From Lepturacanthus savala (lineage: Eukaryota; Chordata; Actinopteri; Scombriformes; Trichiuridae), in assembly GCA_030544235.1 (NCBI GenBank), contig CM060477.1, forward strand, positions 26,446,038 to 26,510,037: a stretch of 64,000 nucleotides of DNA. The letters are read 5' to 3'. The notes under the pieces are model-generated. The model saw only the letters and a list, made by a program, of their open reading frames with translations. It searched no databases and was not told the origin of the DNA. The position numbers were made by a program, and so were the translations under genes. How positions within the stretch are numbered: the first letter of the stretch is position 1; each line of letters starts with the position of its first letter. Of this stretch, positions 1-11,450 are shown piece after piece.

Positions 1-150
1 GTCTAAGGCTGTCAAATAAAACATATTATATTAATGAAAATGAATCGAATAGAATAAAAATATTTGATTTATGTCATTAAAGAAGTGATTTCTTTTGTTA
101 AATCCATAGACATATATATATGTATATATATAATATATACTTCCATATTG

Positions 151-460
151 GAGCGACACAGTGACGCAGGGGTTAGCGCTGGTTACCTCACAGCAAGAAG
201 GTCGCAGGTTCAAGACCTCCTTGGTCCTGGGTCTGGGACCTTTCTGTGTGGAGTTTGCATGTTCTCCCTGTGTCTGCGTGGGTTTTCACCGGGTACAACT
301 CTAAATTGCCCGTAGGTGTGAGTGTGTGAGTGAATGGTGTGTGTGCCCCATGATTGGCTGGCGACCATCTGGGGTGTATCTCTCACCGTAATGCGCTGGG
401 ATAGGCTCCAGCAGACCCCTGCGACCCTAATGAGGAATAAGCAGGTATAGAAAATGACTG
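151..460 (+). mobile_element. V-SINE/DANA-like tRNA-derived SINE, copy 1, with perfect TSD
   Basis: The tRNA-like head 'gagcgacacagtgacgcagg' with the B-box-like 'ggttcaagacc' is followed by the V-SINE central motif 'gtggagtttgcatgttctcc' and tail 'gaggaataagcaggtataga'. Identical 12-bp repeats acttccatattg flank it at 139-150 and 461-472, the signature of LINE-driven retroposition. The intact duplication suggests a fairly young insertion. Confidence 0.9.
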
Positions 461-550
461 ACTTCCATATTGATAATAGTTATTCAAAGAAACTGGCATT
501 GTAACTTAAAGACAATAGTGTAATTTGTTTAAAGATAAATACTAGAGATT

Positions 551-900
551 AGAGCTGCAATGATTAATCAATTAGTTGCAAATTATTAAATTAATAGCCA
601 GCTATTTTAATAATCAATCAATTGGTTTGAATCATTTTTAAGAAGAAAATGTCCAAATTCTCTGGTTCCAGCTTCTCTTCTCTGATTATTTCCTGGTTTC
701 TTTATTCTTCTATAATAATAAACTGATGATCTTTGGGTTGTGACTGTTGGTCTGGACAAAAAAAGATATTTAGGATGAATCTTCATCTTTGGGAAACACT
801 GATCAACATTTTTAATAATTTTATGAACCAAACAACTAATTAATAATTAAATAATTGCTAGATTAATTGTTTATCAAAGTAGCTGTTAGTTCCAGCCCTA
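551..900 (+). mobile_element. 'agagctgcaa' MITE, copy 1
   Basis: It starts agagctgcaatgattaatca and ends tagttccagccct, with the family core 'ccaaattctctggttccagc' and 'actgatgatctttgggttgt'. A second, 3'-half copy follows at about 930-1035 ('cattttacagcattttataa' to 'gttgcaaccct'). The family ends are imperfect inverted repeats agagctgcaa / ttgcagctct. Confidence 0.75.
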
Positions 901-1035
901 ATGTTAGTTGTTTCATAGAAGTGTATAGTGCTGTGATTGACATTTTACAGCATTTTATAAACCAAGCGACTAATCGATTCATTGTTTGAATAATCCATAG
1001 ATCGATAAGAATACTCTTTAGTTGCAACCCTACTA

Positions 1036-1825
1036 GAGTTATAGTCGAGGTTCAAAGATGGTTATTGACCTGGGACACTGCAGTTAACATAACATGGGTC
1101 TATTTCATTGGTCCATTCTTTGGAATGTTTCAAACATATCACATGATTTTTGATGAATTATTTCCATTTTCTGGGCACATTCCATCTAGGTTGAAGTTCA
1201 TTCTCCACCTTGGAAAAAAATCTCTCCATCTGCTGTTTGAAGTAGACCATATGATGATAATATCGCATGAAAAAAGCCAATAAGTGTGAGTTCCACTTAA
1301 TTAGTGTAAGAGAGAAACTGCTGACACACAAGAGGAGGACTTTTACATGGAATCCAACTGCTGCTAGCCTCAGTATTACACAAGAGGACCCACAGAAACG
1401 CTGCTAACGCCAGGGGAGGCCTCACCCTAGAGATATGCTGTTTTCACAGCCTCGTTTTCACAGAAAAACCCTTCGAATTTGACATAGTATGCATATCATT
1501 TACATGGTGGTGGTAGGGAGGGGGGCTCTGGGGACCACCACAGACACCACTGTTTACTAGCAATAACCTAAGCAATACAAAGAAAATCCAACAGGAATAT
1601 ATGGAGGAGGAAGTAGATCATGTCAGTAATGGCTCTGTTAGTGTTACCAAGGTGGACGCCATTTTCCCTGTAGATTCGGGTGAAAAACACGTCATTTACT
1701 TTCTGTGACGAGAAAAAAACACAGACTACACACAAGTTAGTGGAATTAAAAAAAAACAACATGCAAAAGCTTCATCAAAGAATGTGGATGAATATGGAGG
1801 CGGAGTGTTTCACACAGTGCTGTGT

Positions 1826-1866
<41 letters not shown>

Positions 1867-3550
1867 CAGAGGCGTCGTCTGAAACAATAGTGACAGATGT
1901 TAAAGTTTCAAAACTATTTTTAATTAAGAACAGGAGTCCCGGTTCAATTTCAAAACTGAACTGTGCCATTGATCAAAGGAAGACCAGAAGATAAATATGC
2001 CCACGTGGACAGGAATAGTTGAGTTGTGTCCTGAGAATAGAAAGAAAAATCTGATTTTGAATGATACATTTTAAAAAGAGATCAATTAGTGAATTTAAAT
2101 TTGAGACAGAATTATAAATATAAAATGTCAAAAGTCACAATTCAAAAATGATCAAAGTCTAATCTGAAAGACTGTTGGAATTGAATCATAATTTTGTCTT
2201 ATTGCTCAGAATTCAAAGAATATTGAGGAGATAAGTATTCTTCTCAATATTAATATTCTAAACACAAGGTTAAAGTGAGAATTTTAAAGTTTAAGTTTTG
2301 AAATTTAATTTAAAATTAATTTAATTTGTAATGATGAACTTAAACTGAATTTTAGGAAAAAGGATTTTAAATCAGACTAATTCTGCAAAAAGTCTGAGTT
2401 TTGCATTCTGAGACTTAACTCAGTAAAACTAAATTCTTTCATAAGAAAATAAGATTTTGAAAACCTAATTTCATGTCAGTATTCTCAGATGTCAGGAAAA
2501 ATAATCGAAACATTAATTTAACTAAATTCAAAGAATCTGAATTCTGTGAAAAATATTTTTTTCAGAAAGTCCCTATTTTTCCTAATTATGTTCCTAATTA
2601 TTTTATATTTAGAATTTAAAATAGATCCCAGGCTTAAAGGAATTAGGATTGAATTCTGATGAGAATGTTACTTACTGTAAAAGAAACTTCTTCAGAATAC
2701 TGAGATTCAATGAGAATTCTCCGAATTAGTAATCTTAGGATTTAAATTTAAATATTCATGAAATTATAAGAATGCAGAGAATAAACTACAGAATGTGTTT
2801 ATATAAAGTCTTATAGGGGAAAAATATGAGGTAATGAAAAAAGAAAAAAAATAATAATTATTAAAATATAATAATAATAAGAACCAGCCAAATATTTTAA
2901 GTCAGTATTTTGATGAAACAAAACATTAGTATATTTAATACTCATAATTTAAAAATATATATTTTGAATCTCAGAGATGAGGTTGGATGTTTTATTTTTG
3001 GGATTCATTTGACTTATTTGGTTAATCATATTAAGCTATTTTTATTTTTTCCCCTCAAAAGGGCAACATCAGTTGAGGATTATAGGATGATATCAGGTAA
3101 AATGGGCCATTTCAGGTTTGGGTCCCAGCTCCTCTGGAAATTAGAGCCAATGACTACAAAGGATTTCACACTGTTAACATAACTGTGTTTGACTAGTAGC
3201 AGGTGATTTGATTAGTTTATGGTTTCTATGGTGATTTGATTAGTTTGTGGTTTCTTTGGTGGATGAAGCAATACTTAAAAATCTAGACTGAACCAGAAAT
3301 GTTCATGGTAATTAGCCTGGCATGACAAATCTAACTAAACCCATTTTACCTGATATGATGTCCCAGTTTACCTGAAACCACTCATGCAAAAGAAGTGGCA
3401 CAGCAGATATTTCAAGATTTGTAGGGTCTAAATAATTATATTTTATCACATAATTCCAACACAGAATGTATTGTACACCCTATATATGTCCTGTACACAT
3501 CCCAGATGCTGAATCATTTTTACTGAACTGTCTTCCATACATTTGCCCCA
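1036..3550. other. AT-rich intergenic stretch, no gene seen
   Basis: From about 1900 the sequence is very AT-rich, with recurring 'gaattc', 'aattcaaa' and 'tttaaatt' words. A short doubled motif 'gtgatttgattagtttgtgg' occurs at about 3205-3260. No coding or RNA gene was recognised. Confidence 0.7.
1820..1865. repeat. (TG)n microsatellite
   Basis: A TG tract with one GA interruption. Confidence 0.95.
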
Positions 3551-3892
3551 CATTTAACAATGGATTACTCTTCCATGTATATAATGTTCTACAGAACCAA
3601 TAGAAAGGCAACAAACTGGTTCACAGTTGGAAGAAAACTGCTGAGTGTCTTTAGAACCACTCCCTGGAGTAGATGCCGTTTTGAGACATTCCCCGAGGAC
3701 TATTCCAGGGTTGGCTTCTTTCCACCATGTCAAAACAGCCACAGCACAGGTTAAAACCTCCCACTTATGCCTCACACACTTGAATGTAAGGAAACCTAAC
3801 GTAGCAGCACCTCTAGAATACACTGAAGCCCTCTCCAGCTCAGTGGGTGCAAGTTTAAACAGACCTCGGCAATGCTTCCCAGTCCCCTGCCA

Positions 3893-3913
3893 GTAGTAGT
3901 AGTAGTAGTAGTA
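3893..3913. repeat. (AGT)7 microsatellite
   Basis: Perfect AGT/TAG triplets. Confidence 0.9.
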
Positions 3914-3999
3914 CCGGGCTAATCCAATACAAACAGGTCATTACGCCGCGCTAAATGTTTTCTCTTCATTCACCGAATGCCACTTCACTCCCACTTCTT

Positions 4000-4720
4000 C
4001 CAAATTGCTTCATAAACCTCCCAACGTTTTAATTCCAACGTAATCGGGACCAGATGTACATCGTTTAATTAGCTCAGCGTGTTTTAGCGCCGGTTGTAAA
4101 CTTATGGATGACCATGGGATAAGCGGCAAAAGAGCATTAGCTCGGGGGTCGGAGAGGTGAAGGCGGCGGGACGAGTCTGGGAGATGGTTTGACGGCTTTC
4201 GTGTCCCAGTGACGTCTTACGGGGCAACACGGGAGAAAAAAACAGAAGAAGAAACAAAACCCAAACAGAATAATCATAAATCTGCCTGCAGTGTTTTTTT
4301 TTTTGTTTTTTTTTGTTAGATTTTTATCGCTTCTTGGCAAGTGGCTTGCGTCAAACGTGCAAAAACAAAAAAAGCCGCGACCGCAGACTGACAGGAGCTG
4401 GCTCTGGCGGGATAATGCAATCTGATTTCACATGGCAGGCGACCAAGCAGCGAGTGCACGTCGCTGCCGAGAACGGCGGGAGAAAAAACGGGGGGGTGGT
4501 GGGGCGGCCATGACATGATGGAGGAAGAAGGGATCACAACAGACGGAGAGAGAAAGAGAGGGCAAGAGAGGGAGAAAACAATAGCCCTTGGTGTAAAGTG
4601 CAGGATCTTAGATTTCTCCCAGCAGTGCTGTTCCATCTACGCCTCACACTGGCAGCGGCCCAGTCAAACATGCCTTTGTGCTGACGTGGGAGAGCTATGG
4701 GAACATGTTTTTTTTTTTTT
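4000..4720. promoter_or_regulatory. candidate conserved regulatory block
   Basis: A unique segment with raised GC between AT-rich repeats. It includes 'gtttaattagctcagcgtgt' and 'gataagcggcaaaagagcat'. It has no coding signal. The regulatory role is inferred from composition and uniqueness only. Confidence 0.25.
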
Positions 4721-4886
4721 CTCCCTTTTTCTCCAGGCGAGGCAACATCTTTGGGATGTGGAGAGCTGAGCCGGTGGGGGTTACTCAAGATATCCTCGGT
4801 GAAGCAAGCGATCCTTTAATGACGCGGAAAGGCAAAATAATCTATGTGAGCGGAGAAGTGGGGGAGGGGGTCGGTTTTACTTTTAA

Positions 4887-5638
4887 CCCTTGAATGGTGA
4901 TTACTTAAAATAGCCTAAATAATAGATATATGAAAAATATTTATAAATACACTACCGTTCAAAAGTTTGGGGTCACCCAGACAATTTAGTGTTTTCCATG
5001 AAAAGTCACACATTTATTTACCACCATGAGTTGTGACAGTTGTATGAGTTACATTAACCTTCTGACGCAATGAGCAAACACATTGTACCATTAGAACACT
5101 GGAGTGATAGTTGCTGGAAATGGGCCTCTATACACCTATGTAGATATTGATGCACCAAAAACCAGTTATTTGCAGCTACAATAGTCATTTACCACATGAA
5201 CAATGCATAGATTGTATTTATGATTAGTTTAAAGTTATCTTCATTAAAAACAACAGTACTTTTCTTTCAAAAATAAAGTGACCCCAAACTTTTGAACAGT
5301 AGTGTGTATATGTGTATGAGAAAAGTTCTAAACATAGTCTCAAGATAGTTTCATGCTATGTAAGTCAATGGGACTCCATTAGGTTTTATGCACTGGAAAT
5401 GTTCTATATTTGCATATTGTTGCCATGAGCAACAAATGTTTTTAGCATATATAAAAAAATCATATATATCCTGGTCATGTGACCTCATAAATTGTATGTC
5501 TTTCAAAAAAAGGCCCATTTTCACACCTAACTGTAAAAACATAGATTTTATATCAAAGCTTTTAAGAAAAATAAAGATAAGTAATAAGATAAGTAAGTAA
5601 GTGGTGCCACATGGTAACACTATGCAATAGACGGGTAA
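4887..5638 (-). mobile_element. piggyBac-like MITE (TTAA target), interrupted by Tc1 MITE
   Basis: The sequence starts TTAA|CCCTTGAATGGTGAT at 4883 and ends tatgcaatagacgggtaa near 5638. The interior matches the copies at 17111-17641, 20971-21450 and 59674-60117 in reverse complement, including 'ggtcatgtgacctcataaat' and 'tcaatgggactccattaggt'. A Tc1-like MITE occupies 4950-5304. The TTAA target and CCCT start are piggyBac-family hallmarks; the assignment is inferred. Confidence 0.7.
4950..5304 (+). mobile_element. Tc1-like MITE, copy A (nested)
   Basis: Terminal inverted repeats cactaccgttcaaaagtttg and its complement caaacttttgaacagtagtg bound 355 bp, with TA on the left. The interior matches the sub-terminal parts of a common teleost Tc1-like transposon (recalled); the transposase is missing. 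Confidence 0.9.
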
Positions 5639-5639
5639 A

Positions 5640-6528
5640 ACTAGCATTCTGTTCAGTGAGATTAAACTGATCGCTCCATCACAATTGCAATTTGAGGAAT
5701 CCCATTGGTGGCATTAGAGGGGGGGCAGCTTCTCCTGCCATTTTAATTAGGAACTTCAGTCATATAAAATGTGATTAGCGCGGGAGGAAGTAGCGCTGGA
5801 TGGTTCAGTTCTGCATGTGCGGCGAGGACCAGAGGGAGGGGGACCAGTGGGGTCACATAAAGGGATCCTGTTGCCATGTGGGATTTCAGCCGTGGTCCAG
5901 GAACCCTGAGGGACTCATTAAGTCTAGATCCCCAAAAACAGCCTTGGTTGGGCTGAGAGATGTTCCCAAGCAGGGCTCGACTTGAGAGATGGTCGGTCGT
6001 CCTCGTTATATAACGACGTGTCACATTATCTGAGATCACTTGCCGAGATTATTACTAATGTTTTTCCTGCTTCCTTTTATTTTGATGTGACAGAATGTTA
6101 GGGCGGGGAAAAAAAGAGAGGAAGATATGTCATATATTTCTAAATGTGTGTGTGTTTTTAGCAACTTTTGTTAAATCAAACACTGACCATAGCTTGTCTA
6201 CTACTTTTTGGTAGTAGAACAGCCATATGGGGTCAATTTGACCCATTGGTAAAAAGGTTAGAATAACAATAAAAGTGTTTCCCCTGCAAAATAACAGCAT
6301 TTAAACCATAATGTATGTAAAGTTATGCGTTGAGCGTTTCTGTATCTAACATCACTCACGATGAGACTTTGAAGGTTGTAGCTTGGAGGGGCAGAAGAAA
6401 AACATGTGATGCAACAACTGGGCAACTGCTGTTTACCTTATTGTTCAGTGGAATCACAATGTGATGATTTACAAAGGGAAAATAAACAATTTGATGTGAT
6501 TTCTTGGCATACTTCTGGATATAATTAG
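5640..6528. other. intergenic, no gene seen
   Basis: Unique sequence with a GC-richer part at 5760-6010. Open frames on both strands lack any recognisable protein signature. Confidence 0.6.
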
Positions 6529-6850
6529 TAGAGCTGTAAGGATTAGTTGCTGAATTGATTAGTGAGTCAACAGAAAATGAATAAGGAGCTATTTTAATGA
6601 GCAAATAATCATTTTTGAATCATTTTTTAAAGACAAAATCCTCTCATATGTGAATATGTGTCTGGCTTCTATATGATAATAAAGTGAATATGTTCATGTT
6701 TTGATAAAATAAGACATTTTTGACTGCATCGTAAGATTTAGACAATTTACTGCTTTTAAATATAAATGGCTAATAGAGAAATGAATCACTGGATTAAATG
6801 TGATAAAAATAATTTAAACGATGATCAAAATAATTTTAAGTTGCAGCCCT
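6529..6850 (+). mobile_element. 'agagctgcaa' MITE, copy 2
   Basis: Starts agagctgtaaggattagttg and ends aagttgcagccct. The middle is more diverged than in the other copies. Confidence 0.65.
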
Positions 6851-7004
6851 AAAAATGTGTAAAAAGAATATTTATATCAATACTTTGATCTTGATTTCAA
6901 TGATCACACAAAGATCCAATCAATATCAGCAGTTTCCATTAAAATTGATTTAAAATAATGACCTAAGAATAAATTCAAGTGTGCTTTGTCCATCTACTTT
7001 TATT

Positions 7005-7006
<2 letters not shown>

Positions 7007-7074
<68 letters not shown>
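7007..7074. repeat. (TA)34 microsatellite
   Basis: A pure TA tract of 68 bp with cruciform potential; open frames across it are artefacts. Confidence 0.98.
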
Positions 7075-7077
<3 letters not shown>

Positions 7078-7289
7078 GTGTAGTTGCCATTACACCTGTC
7101 ATTAACCCCTGTCCAGGGTTGAAAATGAAATGATGATGAACAGGCACACTCACAGTTATCTTTATTAATGTGCAATGACCCTGTAATTTAAACTGAATAA
7201 ATTAATTAAACACAACAATAATTAAAAATACACCATGCAAAAACCATAAAAATGATGGTGAAAGTAAAATAAAACACCTGCACTGATCA

Positions 7290-7536
7290 AGGAGCAGATC
7301 TTCATTGAGAAACCTCAAGTTCTGCCTGATGTCATCTTACATGTTCTTAAATGACTAATCTATCTATCTATCTATCCATCTATCTATCTATCTATCTATA
7401 TTATATTGTATGATATTGTACTTTTTATATAGGCTGTGTGCAATCTTTTTTTTCTTGCATGTCACTTCTACTGCCTCTACTGTTGCAAATGCAATTTCCT
7501 CACTGTGGAACAAATAAAGGTTTATCTTATCTTAAT
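7290..7536 (+). mobile_element. LINE 3'-end remnant
   Basis: 'gcaatttcctcactgtggaa-caaataaaggtttatcttat' is the usual 3' tail of fish L2/Rex-like LINEs (recalled). A (TATC)n tract lies at 7359-7398 within it. No reverse transcriptase sequence is present. Confidence 0.5.
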
Positions 7537-7769
7537 GTATTTGTTATACAGCGATGCTCTGGTGTAGAGAATAAACAATAATAATACTAATAACGGACAA
7601 ATAAAAAAAACAACAACTAATAAAAGATCCTAACGCACAAAAACAAAGACTGTAACGTTAAGTTTGAGATGACAACAGGATAAACAGGAGGATAAACGCG
7701 TTCCACAGCGGATTGGATGAAGTGGCATTTAAGCCTGACTGAGTCACCAGTGCGGTTTACAGTTTTGGA

Positions 7770-7814
7770 CCCCCCCCCCCCCCCTCCTCCACACACACAC
7801 ACACACACACACAC
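7770..7814. repeat. C15 homopolymer followed by (AC)12
   Basis: Fifteen C bases, tcctcc, then an AC tract at the left edge of the CpG-rich block. Confidence 0.95.
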
Positions 7815-9720
7815 CAGCATCACAATAAGCAGGGGATTGTCGTGCATGAGAGAGAAAAAAGGAAAAAGGCAGCGGGGGCTACTGTACAGAACAAAAGGCT
7901 CCGTGCGTAAAACTGCGCATGAGTGCTGCCGCCGCCGTGCACGTGTTGCCAAAGCAGAGCGATGTGTCAGTGAGGGAGAATGTGTGTGTTTGTGTGTTTT
8001 CTTATTTCATTTAATCAAAGTGAAAGATGAGGACGGTTCCACGACTTCTTGTCCTCAAAGCGGCGGCGCGACTCCGGATCAGCAGCTGATTCACGTTCCG
8101 CGGCGGCGGTCGCCACACACAAACAGCGCAAAAAAAACGCTGCTCATCATCATCACCACCACCACCATCATCATCGAGTTGCATCAGCACTATATGGAGA
8201 CAAAGGGGCCACGATGAAATGCTGCATCACCACGTTAACAACAGCAGCATCACTCCACCTCTCTCTCCCTTATGATTCCAGGTACCATGAGTCACAATAA
8301 ATTATAATAATAAAATAAAAACACGTGGTAAAGCAAACAATAGTATCCAGAAATATACACGAGTATTCTGCCTTCTTATCAAAATTAAAAAAGGTGCAAG
8401 CGAGCGATTATTTTAGTAATGTTGCAACAAAATTCAGCAAAAGCGAACACAGCTCTGAGCTGAAATTCTGAAATAATTCGTTGTCAACCAATCGGTGTTT
8501 ACAGTAAACACATAGAGTCACTGATACTATCTCTACTATCGCCTTGTGTGGATAACAGCAGCATGTGCCGTCGCCATGGTTACTACTGAACAGGAATGCT
8601 ATTAAAAACGTTTTCCCTTTTTTCTTTAAGGAAAAAAAACTATTTGTGACAACATATCGCCCCTTGCATCACAGCATGATTCCACACATGCACACGGACG
8701 CACGCGCACATAATAAGACTGACGGGGACTGACTAAGCCTCCGCTGCTGCAGCATCAATTCACATGACAATGCAGGACAGGACCGCGCGTAAAAAGGCGC
8801 AGCCGCCTCCAAACAGCCACAACCACCCATCCAGATCGCGTTAAAGAAAAAAATCAGTGTTGTTTCCACTCCTTCAGGTGCGCATTAGTGTTTAACAATC
8901 GATTCCTTCCACAGCACATATTTCCAGTTGTATTTGTCCCGTGGATTCATTTCAGATTTAGGGAATAAAACACAGCTTCTGCACCATCATCTTTATGATT
9001 TAATGACAGCTTTTCCCGTTTAAATGAATGAGATGCATATGCCCGCAGCGAGGGAGTGATGCGTTTAATGACGCTGCAAAAGTGACAGTTTATGGAGCAT
9101 TTTTTTACTTGACCCTCCACCCGGGGATCACTAAGACTCTGCAACAACAGAGAGAAAGAGAGAGAGAGAAAGAGGAGAGGAGCGCACACGTCGTATTGAC
9201 TGAAAACATAACAGGATGTGGTACAGAGTTGTGTTTCACTCCCGAACCCGCGTTCACACCCCGACACATTACACCCTTTAATATCTGCACCACCGCCAAG
9301 GTTTCAAGATTCATGCGTGCGGTTTTTCTACAGTTTTTTTTACTCTTAAGTTTTTTTTCTCTCTGTCTCTCTTCCATATAATATATATCGTGGCCAGGAT
9401 TCTCCCACCGCTGCGCCACTTATGCAAGTTTGCAACTCGTTTTTTTTAATGAGAGCATCAACAATAGGCTGGGATTTGGGATATGTGGAGAACTACCGGA
9501 ATAACACAGCACGCGCGCGCACACACACACACACAGGCGCGTATAATACTTCACGATAAAGGATAGAGACGCAGAAACGTTGCATGCAACAATAAAAAGC
9601 TCACCTTCTGCGTTCTGTTCTGCTCGTATTTCCCCTTTTGTCCGTTTCCCACATAAGTTCTTTCACATGATGACTCGCTTTGTCGTTTTCCTCAAAACCT
9701 CCCGGGCTGCGGAGAGGTGA

Positions 9721-9773
9721 CTTCTTCTTCTACTACTTCTTCTTCTACTACTTCTTCTTCTTCTTCTTCTTCT
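9721..9773. repeat. TTC/TAC triplet repeat
   Basis: A run of TTC units with two TAC interruptions. It is a homopurine-homopyrimidine tract within the CpG block, so triplex-forming potential is present. Confidence 0.9.
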
Positions 9774-9820
9774 CCCGTCGCCGGTTAATTCTCAATTACG
9801 CGAAGAAGAAGGAAAAAAAA

Positions 9821-9970
9821 CAACACGCACACACACGCATACACACACACACGCGGTGGATTCGTCTGAGATTCTACGGTCTTGTTTGTCGCCGCCGTGT
9901 GTACGTGCGCGCGTGCGTCCGTGCGTCTGTCGTACGTGTATGTGTGTGCGCGCGCGTGCGTGCGCGTGCA
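9821..9970. repeat. alternating CA / CG / GT tracts (Z-DNA-prone)
   Basis: (CA)n at 9823-9853 and a mixed GT/CG alternation at 9900-9970 give long purine-pyrimidine alternation inside the putative promoter. Confidence 0.75.
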
Positions 9971-10051
9971 GCAGCTCCTTCTCCGCTGTTTGTTTCACTC
10001 GACTGGAACGCCTCCCTCCCCGCTCGCGCTACATTGTTGACATTCGGCCGC

Positions 10052-10059
10052 TGACGTCA
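10052..10059. promoter_or_regulatory. perfect CRE palindrome TGACGTCA
   Basis: The consensus CREB/ATF site lies in the CpG block, about 15 bp from a run of C-rich GC boxes. Such CREs are functional mainly near transcription starts, which supports a promoter here. Confidence 0.6.
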
Positions 10060-10068
10060 CTCTGTCGT

Positions 10069-10092
10069 CTCCCCCCTCCCCCTCCCGTCCTC
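10069..10092 (-). promoter_or_regulatory. Sp1/KLF-type GC-box cluster
   Basis: The plus strand reads ccccctccccctcccgtcc, i.e. GGGAGGGGGAGGGG on the minus strand. Its place next to the CRE supports a core-promoter-proximal region. Confidence 0.45.
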
Positions 10093-10290
10093 CTCATTCA
10101 CAACATCGTTAGTAGCGCGGCGCGGGCTCGCGCGACTGTGCGTGCCCCCCCTACGGAACAGAACGTGCGTAGGGACGTTTGGAGAATCGCGCTTTTTTTC
10201 CCGCCGGCAGCGTTAGCGTTAGTTAGCCTCAGACCCCTCCCCTCTCCTCTATACTCCCCCCCGCCCTAATACACACACACACACACGTTT

Positions 10291-11450
10291 GATAAAAATG
10301 CTTCTTAATGCTCCTGAGACTGAATCACTTAACTGATCAAAACAAACTAGTATAAATGTGAATGTGAGTTTTGAATGTTTGCACTCAAGTTTACAAAAGT
10401 TCGTCCAATAAACTTGGTTATTTTTTATTTTTGTATTATTTTAACTGTTGCTTACTATTTTAACTCCATGAACTTTTTTTATTTTATTTTTTTTTAATTT
10501 TAACTTTTACTATTTTACCAACATAACTCTGCTAGTTTTTTATAAAAATGATTTTAAAAGAAATCGAATTGGATAACTGGTCAAAACGAACTAGTTTAAA
10601 GGTGCTAGTAAATAAAAAAAGATAAAGAAAAACTATACATGTCACAGTTTTACTCCCCTGTATTATTATTATCTTGCTATTACAAAAGTTCATCCAATAA
10701 ATTTGGTTAATTTTTATTATTTTAACTTTTACTATTTTACCAACATTAACTCTGCTTTTTTTGTTTGTTTGTTTTTTGATAAGACATTTTTAAAAGACAT
10801 TGAATCAGTTACCTGGTCAAAACAAACAAGTTTAAACGTGTTATTAAATTTTAAAAAAGAAAAGAAAACCTCTACATGTCAGTTTTACGCCCCCGTATTA
10901 AATGTTATAGCTTGCTATAGGCTAAATATATGTTCAAAATAATAATTTTGAACATATATTAAATAAATAATATATTTTATATAATAAATATATATTAAAT
11001 AATAATTTTGAACATTTTCTACATAAAAATCACAGATATTTTTACTCTTCCTGTAAACAGTTTGCATTATGCAACTATTGCTATTTTACGAACACTAACT
11101 CATTTTTTTTTTCATACAATGCTTTTAAAAGAGATTAAATTAGTTAACTGTTCAAACTAGTTTAAATGTGCCATGAAATAAAAAAAATATTGTTGGTAAT
11201 ATAGTAATAGTGGCATAAATAATAACTAATTAAAAAAAACAATACATGTCATAGTTTCAGTTTTACTCCCCTGTATTAACTGTTATATCTTGCTATCTGC
11301 TAAAAATACAAAAATAATAATTTTGAGTATTTTCTACTTTAAAATCACAGATTTTTTCTCTTCTTTTGAACATTTATGAATGTTTGCACTGAAGTTCACA
11401 CAAATCAACTTGTTTATTTTTTATTATTTTAACTATTTTAACCCCACTAA
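10291..11450. repeat. degenerate tandem array, at least four units of about 240-340 bp
   Basis: Units start at about 10291, 10541, 10778 and 11114. Each begins with a variant of 'gataaaaatgcttttaaaag', continues 'aactggtcaaaacaaactag', and later carries 'catgtca-agttttactccc' and 'ttttactattttaccaacat'. The units are diverged, with spacing of 250, 237 and about 336 bp. The array abuts the right edge of the CpG block. Confidence 0.75.

Larger units (their letters stand above)
9605..10040 (-). other. candidate 5' non-coding exon ending at a strong donor
   Basis: On the minus strand the sequence reads CGCAGAAG|GTGAGC, with the exon's last base at 9605. The transcription start is unknown; 10040 is placed arbitrarily just downstream of the CRE and GC boxes. 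Upstream of the donor there is no conserved open frame; the segment is TTC-, CA- and GC-alternating rich, as in 5' UTRs. The exon is inferred only. Confidence 0.3.
7640..10290 (-). promoter_or_regulatory. CpG-rich promoter block, candidate bach2 promoter
   Basis: This is the largest CpG-rich segment in the window, with many CG dinucleotides especially at 7900-8120 and 9770-10250, while its surroundings are AT-rich. It holds GC boxes (about 10070-10090), a palindromic CRE and a strong minus-strand splice donor at the left end of the densest part. That combination fits a promoter firing leftwards with a 5' non-coding first exon. In mammals BACH2 neighbours MAP3K7 in the same orientation (recalled), so bach2 is the natural candidate. 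No coding sequence confirms it, and a bidirectional or lncRNA promoter is possible. Confidence 0.5.

Noticed and set aside
151..230. Possible tRNA gene
   Set aside because: The A/B-box-like text belongs to the tRNA-derived head of a SINE; no cloverleaf with an anticodon stem could be supported.
8049..8300. Open frame with a poly-His run in the CpG block
   Set aside because: The His run is a CAT/CAC triplet repeat and the frame has no recognisable domain; a 5' UTR or promoter reading is more likely.
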